A stretch of 6,037 nt of DNA from Thermoplasmata archaeon M9B1D (lineage in GTDB: Archaea > Thermoplasmatota > E2 > DHVEG-1). This document shows, piece by piece, positions 1 through 5,838 of the stretch; position 1 is the first letter of the stretch; each line of letters begins with the position of its first letter. The notes beneath the pieces were generated by a model. It worked only from the letters and a program-made list of their open reading frames with translations. It was not told the DNA's origin and searched no databases. The DNA lies in the NCBI GenBank assembly GCA_002900535.1, contig MUGC01000076.1, positions 1 to 6,037 on the forward strand. The letters are read 5' to 3'. A program made the position numbers and the translations under genes.

Positions 1-362
1 ATTAAACCAATTGCTCCTATTGAAAAAAAACTGCCGATGGTTAGACTTCCTTCTTTATATCCTACATAGATGGAAATTATAAGTCCGATAATACCTAGCC
101 CTGCACCAAGTGCTATTAAAAATTTACCCGTTCCAACCTTTTTTCTACCGATTAAAAGTCCACCTGTAATAACTGCTATACCTCCTAGTGAAGCAATAAA
201 GATTAGTACTACGAAAATTATCTGAATAACAAAATTGTCTGCGATATTATTTGTTACAAAATTTTCTATTTCCGACCATGCAGCAATACCATTTACTCCT
301 GATATTAAGAGTAGTATACCTGCAATTATTGCAATTCCCATGGCTGTACTATTTTTTGCCAT
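1..362 (-). CDS. Small multi-helix membrane protein, C-terminus cut by window edge
   Basis: I do not recognise a named family. The first 120 codons are present, beginning MAKNSTAMGI, and the frame stays open to the window edge. Hydrophobic segments lie at about residues 8-28, 44-70, 80-101 and from 108 onward, with a short basic loop (GRKKVGTGK) at about 72-80. This suggests a four-helix integral membrane protein with Gly/Ile-rich helices. The ATG at 362 is chosen because a GGAGG (370-374) sits 7 nt upstream. An in-frame ATG at 395 would add 11 residues but has no ribosome binding site. The gene starts 35 nt after the stop of the MscS-type channel on the same strand, so it is probably the last or a middle gene of that transcription unit. 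A role in the membrane or in osmotic physiology is inference from context only. Confidence 0.75.
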   Translation of the reverse strand, partial: MAKNSTAMGIAIIAGILLLISGVNGIAAWSEIENFVTNNIADNFVIQIIFVVLIFIASLGGIAVITGGLLIGRKKVGTGKFLIALGAGLGIIGLIISIYVGYKEGSLTIGSFFSIGAIGL

Positions 363-369
363 ATTTTTT

Positions 370-374
370 CCTCC
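370..374 (-). promoter_or_regulatory. Ribosome binding site deciding the start at 362
   Basis: GGAGG on the minus strand, 7 nt before the ATG at 362. It lies inside the extra 11 codons that the alternative ATG at 395 would add, and it favours the shorter protein. Confidence 0.75.
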
Positions 375-397
375 ATTAGTTTTTTTAGCAACCATAG

Positions 398-1225
398 TTA
401 TTTATTTTGATATAAATGGACATCCCTTTGTGGGAATGGTATGCTTATTTTATTTTTATCAAATGATTCTTTTATTTGCTGAGTTAACTCCCATTTAGCT
501 TTCCAATAATCGCTTGTGTTTACCCAGGGTCTTACTAAAAGATTAACACTTGAGTCACCAAGCTCTGCGACTGCAACAGTTGGCGCAGGATCCTTTAAAA
601 CCATTTTGTTTTTAGTTATAGTATCCATTGCAATTTTTATTGCTTTACCCATGTCATCACTATAACTTATTCCTACTCTCATATCTATCATTCTTTGTTT
701 AAGAGCTGTGTAATTTACTATTGGTTCGCCCCAGATTTTGCTATTGGGAATTATCACTCTTTTGTTATCTACAGTTGTCATTTTTGTTATACTTGCTCCA
801 ACGCTATTAATTGTTCCTGATTTACCAGCAACATCAACATAGTCACCAACACGGAATGGTTTGGTAATTGCTATTAAAAAACCTGCTGCAAGATTTCCCA
901 GTGTATCTTGAAACGCAAAACCTATGATAAACCCCGATGCTACAGATATCCCGATTATTGCTTCTCCTATATTTACCCCGAAATAGCCAATTGCTACCAT
1001 CACTACGACTATTATTAGAAAAACCCTAACGACTCTACTTGCAAACTCTGCAAGTATTTCTGCCATTTTTGCTTTTAACATTGCTTTTTTAACGTATTTG
1101 CTGACTAGAACTGCAATGAAATAACCAATTATTAATACTAAAATTGCAAAAATGATGTTTTTTAATGGTATATTAATCACTGGAATTTCTTTATTTAATA
1201 TTGAAATGATATCATCAAAATTCAT
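398..1225 (-). CDS. MscS-family small-conductance mechanosensitive ion channel
   Basis: A tension-gated channel of the cytoplasmic membrane, expected to release solutes on hypo-osmotic shock. At 275 residues it matches the compact MscS type. Hydrophobic helices lie at about 20-44 and 64-83. The pore-lining third helix (about 86-122) carries the family motif GFAFQDTLGNLAAGF with its small-residue packing pattern. The beta-domain follows with KPFRVGDYVDVAG (122-134) and the IIPNSKIW segment (158-165). The alpha/beta C-terminal domain ends with the typical IPFPQRDVHLY (262-272). The start is supported by AAGGAAGGA at 1231-1239. The gene lies 74 nt downstream of the 50-residue basic protein and 35 nt upstream of a small membrane protein, all on the minus strand. 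A weak TATA-like motif at 1266-1274 may give it its own promoter. The family call is secure; the gating properties and ion preference cannot be read from the sequence. Confidence 0.95.
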   Translation of the reverse strand: MNFDDIISILNKEIPVINIPLKNIIFAILVLIIGYFIAVLVSKYVKKAMLKAKMAEILAEFASRVVRVFLIIVVVMVAIGYFGVNIGEAIIGISVASGFIIGFAFQDTLGNLAAGFLIAITKPFRVGDYVDVAGKSGTINSVGASITKMTTVDNKRVIIPNSKIWGEPIVNYTALKQRMIDMRVGISYSDDMGKAIKIAMDTITKNKMVLKDPAPTVAVAELGDSSVNLLVRPWVNTSDYWKAKWELTQQIKESFDKNKISIPFPQRDVHLYQNK

Positions 1226-1230
1226 ATTTA

Positions 1231-1239
1231 TCCTTCCTT
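1231..1239 (-). promoter_or_regulatory. Ribosome binding site of the MscS-type gene
   Basis: AAGGAAGGA on the minus strand, ending 5 nt before the ATG at 1225. It supports the listed start. Confidence 0.6.
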
Positions 1240-1265
1240 AATAAATACCAAACAATTTAAGAAAA

Positions 1266-1274
1266 ATATATTAA
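1266..1274 (-). promoter_or_regulatory. Possible internal TATA box for the MscS-type gene
   Basis: TTAATATAT on the minus strand is centred about 45 nt upstream of the channel start, the same spacing as the other predicted promoters here. The area is AT-rich, so a chance match is likely. The adjacent T-rich run could instead be a termination signal for the small upstream gene. Confidence 0.3.
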
Positions 1275-1299
1275 TTTTAGATCTTACAATATTATCTAA

Positions 1300-1452
1300 T
1301 TATTTTTTCTTTTTTTTATCCGATTCGAAACCTTCTTTTACTCCTTTTCCAAAACCTTTGACAACTCCCCAGCCTTTTTTTCCAACTCTTCCAATTGTTT
1401 GACCAGTTTTTTCTGCGACTTTTTCTGCTTTTCCTTTTTTGTATTGTTCCAT
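1300..1452 (-). CDS. 50-residue Lys/Gly-rich basic protein, unknown function
   Basis: A small gene that is easily missed. ATG at 1452 to TAA at 1300-1302 encodes 50 residues, starting MEQYKKGKAEKV and ending GFESDKKKKK. It has 15 Lys, 1 Arg and 10 Gly against 6 acidic residues, so it is strongly basic. Residues 17-41 have glycines spaced every two to four positions (G17, G21, G24, G27, G29, G33, G35, G37, G41), giving a glycine-zipper-like, possibly membrane-associating or amphipathic stretch. It ends in five lysines. Coding is supported by a near-perfect Shine-Dalgarno (GGGAGGT, 1462-1468) 9 nt before the ATG and a good TATA box at 1501-1511. It is the promoter-proximal gene ahead of the MscS-type channel, 74 nt away. 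I do not recognise the family. A membrane-surface or nucleic-acid-binding role are both possible, and neither is shown. Confidence 0.7.
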   Translation of the reverse strand: MEQYKKGKAEKVAEKTGQTIGRVGKKGWGVVKGFGKGVKEGFESDKKKKK

Positions 1453-1461
1453 AAATTTTTT

Positions 1462-1468
1462 ACCTCCC
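1462..1468 (-). promoter_or_regulatory. Strong ribosome binding site of the 50-residue gene
   Basis: GGGAGGT on the minus strand, 9 nt before the ATG at 1452. It is the main evidence that this short frame is translated. Confidence 0.75.
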
Positions 1469-1500
1469 AAACCTATAAGTCAGTTGTATGAATTTTAATG

Positions 1501-1511
1501 TTATATATAAA
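1501..1511 (-). promoter_or_regulatory. Archaeal TATA box, promoter of the minus-strand membrane gene cluster
   Basis: TTTATATATAA on the minus strand, centred about 54 nt before the ATG at 1452. With the usual archaeal distance of about 25-27 nt from TATA box to transcription start, the leader would be about 25-30 nt and would include the Shine-Dalgarno at 1462-1468. Confidence 0.55.
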
Positions 1512-1740
1512 GATTTAGGATTAGAAAACTAAAAATAATGCACACGATAAAATATTATTAATTATGTTATATATTATTCAAGATAATAACTTTTAGATTT
1601 TTACTTTGTATTTTTTTATATGTTTTATTTGAAACATGTAGTACTTTAAAAGTAATATCATATTTCATTATTATAACAATATGTATTAATATTAGGATGT
1701 TTTCAATATTTTGTAACATATTATTTTTTTATCAGAAACA
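1512..1740. other. AT-rich divergent intergenic region
   Basis: This lies between the divergent promoters at 1501-1511 (minus) and 1741-1750 (plus). It is dominated by A and T with many short TA-rich runs. I found no open frame with a ribosome binding site, no tRNA-like or strong GC hairpin structure, and no convincing direct repeat. Imperfect TA-rich inverted repeats (around 1566-1591) are expected by chance at this composition. Confidence 0.5.
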
Positions 1741-1750
1741 TTTATAATAT
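1741..1750 (+). promoter_or_regulatory. Archaeal TATA box of the secreted protein gene
   Basis: TTTATAATAT, preceded by the purine-rich AGAAACA that could act as a BRE. It is centred about 46 nt before the ATG at 1791, the same geometry as the other promoters in the window. It is 75 nt from the GTG at 1820, which favours 1791 as the real start. Confidence 0.5.
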
Positions 1751-1775
1751 TACTTCTTATTATCTATCTAATTTT

Positions 1776-1780
1776 AGGGA
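1776..1780 (+). promoter_or_regulatory. Ribosome binding site for the ATG at 1791
   Basis: AGGGA, 10 nt before the ATG at 1791. No comparable motif precedes the GTG at 1820. Confidence 0.4.
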
Positions 1781-1790
1781 AGTTAAAAAT

Positions 1791-1820
1791 ATGAGGAAAG
1801 GATTTTTAGAAAGACGCTAG
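1791..1820 (+). other. Displaced signal-peptide start separated by a one-base frame disruption
   Basis: ATG at 1791 opens the short frame MRKGFLERR, which stops at TAG 1818-1820. If the run of five T at 1803-1807 were six, the frame would continue as MRKGFFRKTLVYIS directly into the hydrophobic core of the downstream protein. That would make a textbook signal peptide with a basic n-region. The TATA box (1741-1750) and AGGGA (1776-1780) are placed for this ATG. A one-base deletion, an assembly error, or a -1 slip at the A-TTT-TTA site (1802-1808) would each explain the layout. Confidence 0.6.
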
Positions 1821-2320
1821 TGTATATATCTATCTTATTATTGATAGTAACAATGTTTATCTCTTTTTCAACAAATACAATTGCTGAAGAATTTCCAATA
1901 GAACCACCAGAAGGAGCCTATACACCAGATCCAACACTAACAGGAAAAGCAAACTTCGGATTCGTTGCAAAATACAAGAAAGGACAATCAACACCAGATG
2001 GAAATACTGAGTTTCAGTTCAAAGTAGCAAACTTAAACTTCCATTCAAATGACTATGATTGGTTGGTAATACAAATAGCCGGAGCAAAAGCGATGTATAT
2101 GGGTACTGGAACAATCAATGGAGAAGGAAACTATGGATTCAAACTAACAGCAATAGATGAAGAACTAACTCCAAGTACAGATGTTGACATGTTCAGAATA
2201 AAAATCTGGGATAAAGATAACAACGACGAAATCATATATGACAACCAACTTGGAGATGAAGACGACGCAGATCCTTCAACACCGATCAGTGGAGGAAACA
2301 TTAGGATACACGAAGGTTAG
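1820..2320 (+). CDS. Secreted stand-alone beta-rich domain protein (post-COAP-1-like); true start probably 1791
   Basis: From the GTG at 1820 the protein has 166 residues. A hydrophobic stretch at 2-17 leads to the likely cleavage region near TIAEE (20-24). The rest, about residues 33-164, resembles the domain that closes many bacterial and archaeal secreted repeat proteins, named post-COAP-1 in annotation as I recall. Landmarks are TGKANFGFVAKYKKG (41-55), GNTEFQF (61-67), LNFHSNDYDWLV (72-83), GTGTINGEGNYGF (95-107), FRIKIWDK (125-132), IIYDNQ (138-143) and a final GGNIRIH (158-164). Here the domain makes up the whole mature protein. Acidic clusters at 131-136 and 145-151 could bind calcium (inference). 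The listed GTG lacks a ribosome binding site and a basic n-region, and an ATG at 1791 fits better after one base is restored. Codons for Asn and Phe in the mature part favour C endings, unlike the neighbours. Function unknown; extracellular or surface location is likely. Confidence 0.8.
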   Translation: MYISILLLIVTMFISFSTNTIAEEFPIEPPEGAYTPDPTLTGKANFGFVAKYKKGQSTPDGNTEFQFKVANLNFHSNDYDWLVIQIAGAKAMYMGTGTINGEGNYGFKLTAIDEELTPSTDVDMFRIKIWDKDNNDEIIYDNQLGDEDDADPSTPISGGNIRIHEG

Positions 2321-2341
2321 AACTAAGAAAAATATCCTAAA

Positions 2342-2365
2342 CCCCCTTTCTTTCTATTTTTATTT
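2342..2365 (+). terminator. T-rich termination signal after the secreted protein gene
   Basis: A run of C followed by three T-rich blocks, beginning 22 nt after the stop at 2320. This is the usual form of an archaeal intrinsic terminator, with no hairpin required. Confidence 0.5.
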
Positions 2366-2644
2366 AGAGAAATATCTATAAATTAAAAACATAAGAAGAT
2401 GCTTTAATAATGGAAAAGAATAGTACATTTGTCCTAGGTTTATTAGAAAAAATGAAGTAGCAATAGAGTTAATTTACAATATTTAAGGTGCATTTTATAT
2501 TGTTACACTCATTTTCCAAGCGATAATTTTTTATATTAATATAGATAAGATTACAAAGACCATGATGATGAAAAAACATTTTTCTGATCTGCTGTAAAAC
2601 TTTATGAAGAAAAATGGGCGAACTGAATGGTCATTTAATCAAAT
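2366..2644. other. Convergent intergenic region, possibly containing gene debris
   Basis: This lies between two convergent genes. It holds only short frames without ribosome binding sites. One is a 16-codon frame (2410-2460, MEKNSTFVLGLLEKMK) that looks like the N-terminus of a membrane protein. Another is a 36-codon open stretch (2487-2594) bounded by stops. A minus-strand T-rich block at about 2607-2614 could terminate elp3. Nothing here is a confident gene. Confidence 0.35.
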
Positions 2645-4237
2645 TTAAATTTTCTTAGACATATAAGGTCCTTCGCGTTTATAACCAAAGCGTTTGTAGT
2701 AATTTCGAGTTCCAATTCCTGCAAGTACAATCATTTTTTTAGCATCAAGATTTTCTTGTGAAATCCGCTCTGCTTCATTTATCAAATGCTCACCCCAACC
2801 CCTGTGTTGCCATTGAGAATCTTTAGCTTTTTTTCCAACTTGAACCATCGGACCAAAAACGTGTAGTTCACGGATTAGCATTGATCTAGTGATTTTTGCT
2901 TCAGACCTATGAGCTTTTTCTGAAGGTTGTCTTAATCTCAATAATCCAATTAAAGCATCCTGGCGACTATTCTCATATGACAAGAAAAATTCCTCTCCTT
3001 CTGAAGCAGGATATTTATCAACAATTAATTTTACGTCGTCTATATCTAGCTCGTAATTAGATTTGTATTGCAAGTGTCCAATTTCACGACAACGAATGCA
3101 TTTACAACTTGCTCCTTCTTTTTTCAATTTTTCTTGAACCATCAACCTTAAATCCCCGCGTTTGACTCCATCTGCAACTAAATTTAATGGAATATCGCGC
3201 TGTATACGCTGAATTCTTACCCATTTTGGCACACGTTTTTTAATATCAACAATAAGTTTAACAATATCATCAAAATCATAAGGTTTGTATTCACCTTTTT
3301 TCCACATTTTATATAGCTTTGTTTCTGGCATTACAAGAGTTGGATATATTTTAATTGCATCTGGTTTGAATCTTTCATCTTCAAATATTGTTTCAAATGC
3401 TTTCAAATCCTGTTCAATATTTGAACCCGGCAAACCTGGCATCATATGATAAATTACTGCGAAACCAGAATCTTTTAAAATACGAGAAGCACTTGTTACA
3501 TCACTAGTTTTATGCCCGCGATTAATAATTTTATAAATATGATCATTAACATTTTGCACACCTAACTCAACTCTAGTTACTCCGAGATTAAGCATTAAAT
3601 CTATATGAGATTTTTTACTATAATCCGGTCTTGTTTCAATAGTTATATCACTGTTTTTAATGGGTGCATTTTCAGCAATATTTTGCGCTTCTTTTATAGA
3701 TTCGGCATTACCACCTGATATTCCGTTTAAACATTGTGTTACAAATTCTTCAAGATAATTTTTTGGATAACATGTTATAGTTCCACCAAAAATAATTAAT
3801 TCAACCTTGTCAACAGTATGACCCATAATTTTGAACTGATCTATACGACTTTTAACCTGCAGATATGGATCATAATTATTTTCTTTTGCTCTTCTACCTG
3901 CTGGCTCATTTCCTGTATAGCTTTGAGGTGTTCCAAACTTTGGACCACCTGGACAATATATACATGGTTCATCTTTTGGACAAGGATATGGTTTTGGCAT
4001 AACAGTTATAATATAAACACCTGAAATTGATCTTATAGGTTTTAATCTAAGAGATTGAATTATTTCTTCTCTTTCATAATCTGTTGTAAAAGATAATATT
4101 TCTGAGTTACGTGGGAATTTATTCAAACCATATTTTTTACAAGCCCAAAGTTTAACCTTTGTTAAATCTTTATCATTTTTTAATTCACCTAATAAGATTT
4201 TTTCAATTATTGCACGATAAACCTCTTTATTTTTCAT
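2645..4237 (-). CDS. elp3: Archaeal Elp3: tRNA uridine-34 carboxymethylation radical-SAM / acetyltransferase
   Basis: Catalytic Elongator subunit that uses acetyl-CoA and radical SAM chemistry to begin the cm5U-type modification of wobble uridine 34 in tRNA; archaea manage with Elp3 alone. At 530 residues it is full length. The iron-sulfur cysteines are C86, C92 and C95 in PCPKDEPCIYCPGGP (C-x5-C-x2-C, a shorter gap than in eukaryotes). Radical-SAM landmarks follow: ELIIFGGT (146-153), TIETRPDY (199-206), RVELGVQNV (222-230) and YHMMPGLPG (263-271). A zinc-site cluster CKCIRCREIG (378-387) links to the GNAT domain, with its acetyl-CoA loop around QHRGWGEHL (477-485) and the closing GTRNYYKRFGYKREGPYM. 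TTGGGAA (4244-4250) before the ATG and a TATA box at 4282-4289 support the start. It stands as a single gene, convergent with the secreted protein gene. No other Elongator subunits are visible, as expected. Confidence 0.97.
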   Translation of the reverse strand: MKNKEVYRAIIEKILLGELKNDKDLTKVKLWACKKYGLNKFPRNSEILSFTTDYEREEIIQSLRLKPIRSISGVYIITVMPKPYPCPKDEPCIYCPGGPKFGTPQSYTGNEPAGRRAKENNYDPYLQVKSRIDQFKIMGHTVDKVELIIFGGTITCYPKNYLEEFVTQCLNGISGGNAESIKEAQNIAENAPIKNSDITIETRPDYSKKSHIDLMLNLGVTRVELGVQNVNDHIYKIINRGHKTSDVTSASRILKDSGFAVIYHMMPGLPGSNIEQDLKAFETIFEDERFKPDAIKIYPTLVMPETKLYKMWKKGEYKPYDFDDIVKLIVDIKKRVPKWVRIQRIQRDIPLNLVADGVKRGDLRLMVQEKLKKEGASCKCIRCREIGHLQYKSNYELDIDDVKLIVDKYPASEGEEFFLSYENSRQDALIGLLRLRQPSEKAHRSEAKITRSMLIRELHVFGPMVQVGKKAKDSQWQHRGWGEHLINEAERISQENLDAKKMIVLAGIGTRNYYKRFGYKREGPYMSKKI

Positions 4238-4243
4238 AGTTTA

Positions 4244-4250
4244 TTCCCAA
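4244..4250 (-). promoter_or_regulatory. Ribosome binding site of elp3
   Basis: TTGGGAA on the minus strand, 6 nt before the ATG at 4237. A modest match, but well placed. Confidence 0.4.
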
Positions 4251-4281
4251 GATAAAAAATTACTTTAGATAACTCTAAACA

Positions 4282-4289
4282 ATTTATAA
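4282..4289 (-). promoter_or_regulatory. TATA box of elp3
   Basis: TTATAAAT on the minus strand, about 49 nt before the elp3 start. It lies in the 134-nt gap after the M28 peptidase gene and suggests independent transcription with a leader of about 20 nt. Confidence 0.5.
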
Positions 4290-4371
4290 CTTTACAGGTT
4301 TTTTTAGTCTTTTTTATGGGTTCTGTTTCTAAAATCTAATATTCAAGGAAACCTATATTTTTTCAGAATTT

Positions 4372-5793
4372 TTATAGAATTGAGATTAATTTATCCAATA
4401 GAGTAAATAACCGATTAAACCTAATAGAAAAATAATTTATTATTTTTGTTTTGGGCATACTAACCGATAAAGGTTCAGACCATTCACTTTCATGCCCCTC
4501 TGTGTCCTTTGCTTTTACTATAATTGAGTATGATCCCTTCTCTGTCCATTTGTGTGATGCTTCTACAGTTACACCTGAATCAAATGGGCCAACCCAGCCG
4601 CTATCTGTCCCATCACCCCAATCGAAGAAATAAAATATTTCATCATTTTGAGGATCAGTAGTTATTGTTGTATACTTATATTCTTCTCCATATTTACCAT
4701 TGATCTCGCCATTGGGTTTAACTGGTTTATTTGGTGATTGCTGTGTAGTCAACTCTGAAATCTCTGCTAATGTGGCAAGAATTAACTTGGAGTTTTTAGC
4801 AGCATAATTTAAATCCATATGTTCAATTGTGTCTCCTGAGGTATGGTAATAATCATTATAATTATATTCAAAATAAAAAATTGCATTGTACCCAGCTTGC
4901 CAGAAATAATAATGGTCACTTCCCCATGAATAACCACTTGGTATTACTTCAATTCCAATAAAATCATTGTACTGCTGGCTTATATCTTCTGTATAATTAG
5001 TTAACCATTCTGATTCTTCATCTTCAAAAATCTTAACATAACTTGCATCTTCGGGTGTTTCTGCAAAACCTATCATATCTGCATTTAAAACTGCGACGAT
5101 ATTGTCATTATTTTCTAATGCCTCTTCTACATAATGAAGACTTCCATAGAGTCCTTGTTCTTCACCAGAGAATGTAACAAACCGAACTGTATGATAAGTT
5201 AGAAAAGTACTCATTAGTTTGGCAGATGCCATAACAGCAGCAACACCGGATCCATCGTCATCTGCTCCAGGACTTGTTGAAACTGAGTCATAATGGGCAC
5301 AAATAATGTATATTTCATTACTACTATTATCAACTCCATGCATTGTTGCTTCTATATTTTTACCGGAAAAACCGCCATTCTCCCATTCTTGGTATCTAAC
5401 TTCGAGTCCAAGATTTACAAACTCATTGTATATATACTCTCCTGCTTCTTCACAAGCAGACGTACCTGTAACCCTTGGACCAAATGCAGTAAGGTTTTCA
5501 AGATAATTTAGAAGTAACTCTTCATCAACCTGGTTTATTAGTGCTATTATGTTGTCGTCTAATGTCACTGGTTCAGGTTCATTATAATATACTTCAAATG
5601 AGGGTGTTATCTCATATCTAATTGGTAATTCATCGTTTTTCATTTCTCCCGGAATTGGGCCGATAATTTGCTTATATAACAAATCAAAATGTTGTTTGAT
5701 ATTAGGGTTAGGAATATCTGATCCTTGAACAGTTATAAAAGAAGCAGTTAAGAATGTTATACAAAATAAAACAGCATAGATTTTTTTTCTCAT
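4372..5793 (-). CDS. Secreted M28-family zinc aminopeptidase with C-terminal PKD-like domain
   Basis: An exported co-catalytic zinc peptidase, expected to trim peptides outside the cell. The 473 residues begin with a signal peptide (MRKKIYAVLF, hydrophobic to about 21, cleavage likely near VQG-SD at 24). A propeptide-like stretch follows to about 90. The M28 domain (about 93-347) has every expected metal and catalytic residue: H167 in CAHYDS, D179 in GADDDGSG, catalytic E211 with ligand E212 in SGEEQG, D239 in NADMIG, and H317 in YYHTSGDT. GSDHYYFW (291-298) is also typical. A PKD-like domain (about 356-446) follows with FFDWGDGTDSGW, HKW and GSYSIIVKAKD. A final basic, hydrophobic tail (447-473) comes after MPKTK. 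AGAGGTG at 5798-5804 supports the start. The promoter carries a perfect palindrome (5807-5820), which suggests regulation. The exact peptide substrate cannot be told. Confidence 0.93.
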   Translation of the reverse strand: MRKKIYAVLFCITFLTASFITVQGSDIPNPNIKQHFDLLYKQIIGPIPGEMKNDELPIRYEITPSFEVYYNEPEPVTLDDNIIALINQVDEELLLNYLENLTAFGPRVTGTSACEEAGEYIYNEFVNLGLEVRYQEWENGGFSGKNIEATMHGVDNSSNEIYIICAHYDSVSTSPGADDDGSGVAAVMASAKLMSTFLTYHTVRFVTFSGEEQGLYGSLHYVEEALENNDNIVAVLNADMIGFAETPEDASYVKIFEDEESEWLTNYTEDISQQYNDFIGIEVIPSGYSWGSDHYYFWQAGYNAIFYFEYNYNDYYHTSGDTIEHMDLNYAAKNSKLILATLAEISELTTQQSPNKPVKPNGEINGKYGEEYKYTTITTDPQNDEIFYFFDWGDGTDSGWVGPFDSGVTVEASHKWTEKGSYSIIVKAKDTEGHESEWSEPLSVSMPKTKIINYFSIRFNRLFTLLDKLISIL

Positions 5794-5797
5794 GCAA

Positions 5798-5804
5798 CAC
5801 CTCT
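5798..5804 (-). promoter_or_regulatory. Ribosome binding site of the M28 peptidase gene
   Basis: AGAGGTG on the minus strand, 4 nt before the ATG at 5793. It is complementary to the archaeal 16S 3' end. Confidence 0.65.
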
Positions 5805-5806
5805 AA

Positions 5807-5820
5807 TTAACACGTGTTAA
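5807..5820. promoter_or_regulatory. Perfect 14-bp palindrome, candidate operator
   Basis: TTAACACGTGTTAA is its own reverse complement. It lies between the TATA-like motif (5839-5847) and the ribosome binding site (5798-5804) of the M28 peptidase, covering the position where transcription should start (about 5816). A dimeric repressor bound here would block initiation. Regulator unknown. Confidence 0.45.
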
Positions 5821-5838
5821 GTAAGTATGCAATTACAA

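Noticed and set aside
235..498. Plus-strand 87-codon open frame
   Set aside because: It overlaps the opposite-strand membrane protein and the end of the MscS-type gene, both strongly supported, and has no credible ribosome binding site.
1555..1600. TA-rich imperfect inverted repeats between the divergent promoters
   Set aside because: At this AT content such repeats are expected by chance; no stable GC-paired stem.
2549..2572. Stretch reading DYKDHDDE on the plus strand, resembling a FLAG-type epitope tag
   Set aside because: A stop codon lies directly upstream, there is no start, and no vector-like sequence surrounds it; chance similarity.
2472..2579. Minus-strand 35-codon frame in the convergent intergenic region
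   Set aside because: No ribosome binding site, low-complexity Asn/Ile composition, and no recognisable protein character.
3818..4024. Plus-strand 68-codon frame inside elp3
   Set aside because: It is antisense to the conserved radical-SAM core, and its Trp/Ile/Phe-rich composition is typical of a shadow frame.
4297..4355. Separated AGGTTT and AAACCT arms between the M28 gene and elp3
   Set aside because: Only six bases per arm with a loop of more than 40 nt; no clear terminator or structure.
4451..4633. Plus-strand 60-codon frame inside the M28 gene
   Set aside because: Shadow of the PKD-like domain coding on the other strand.
5293..5511. Two overlapping plus-strand frames within the M28 gene
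   Set aside because: Both are antisense to the conserved M28 domain and lack start signals.
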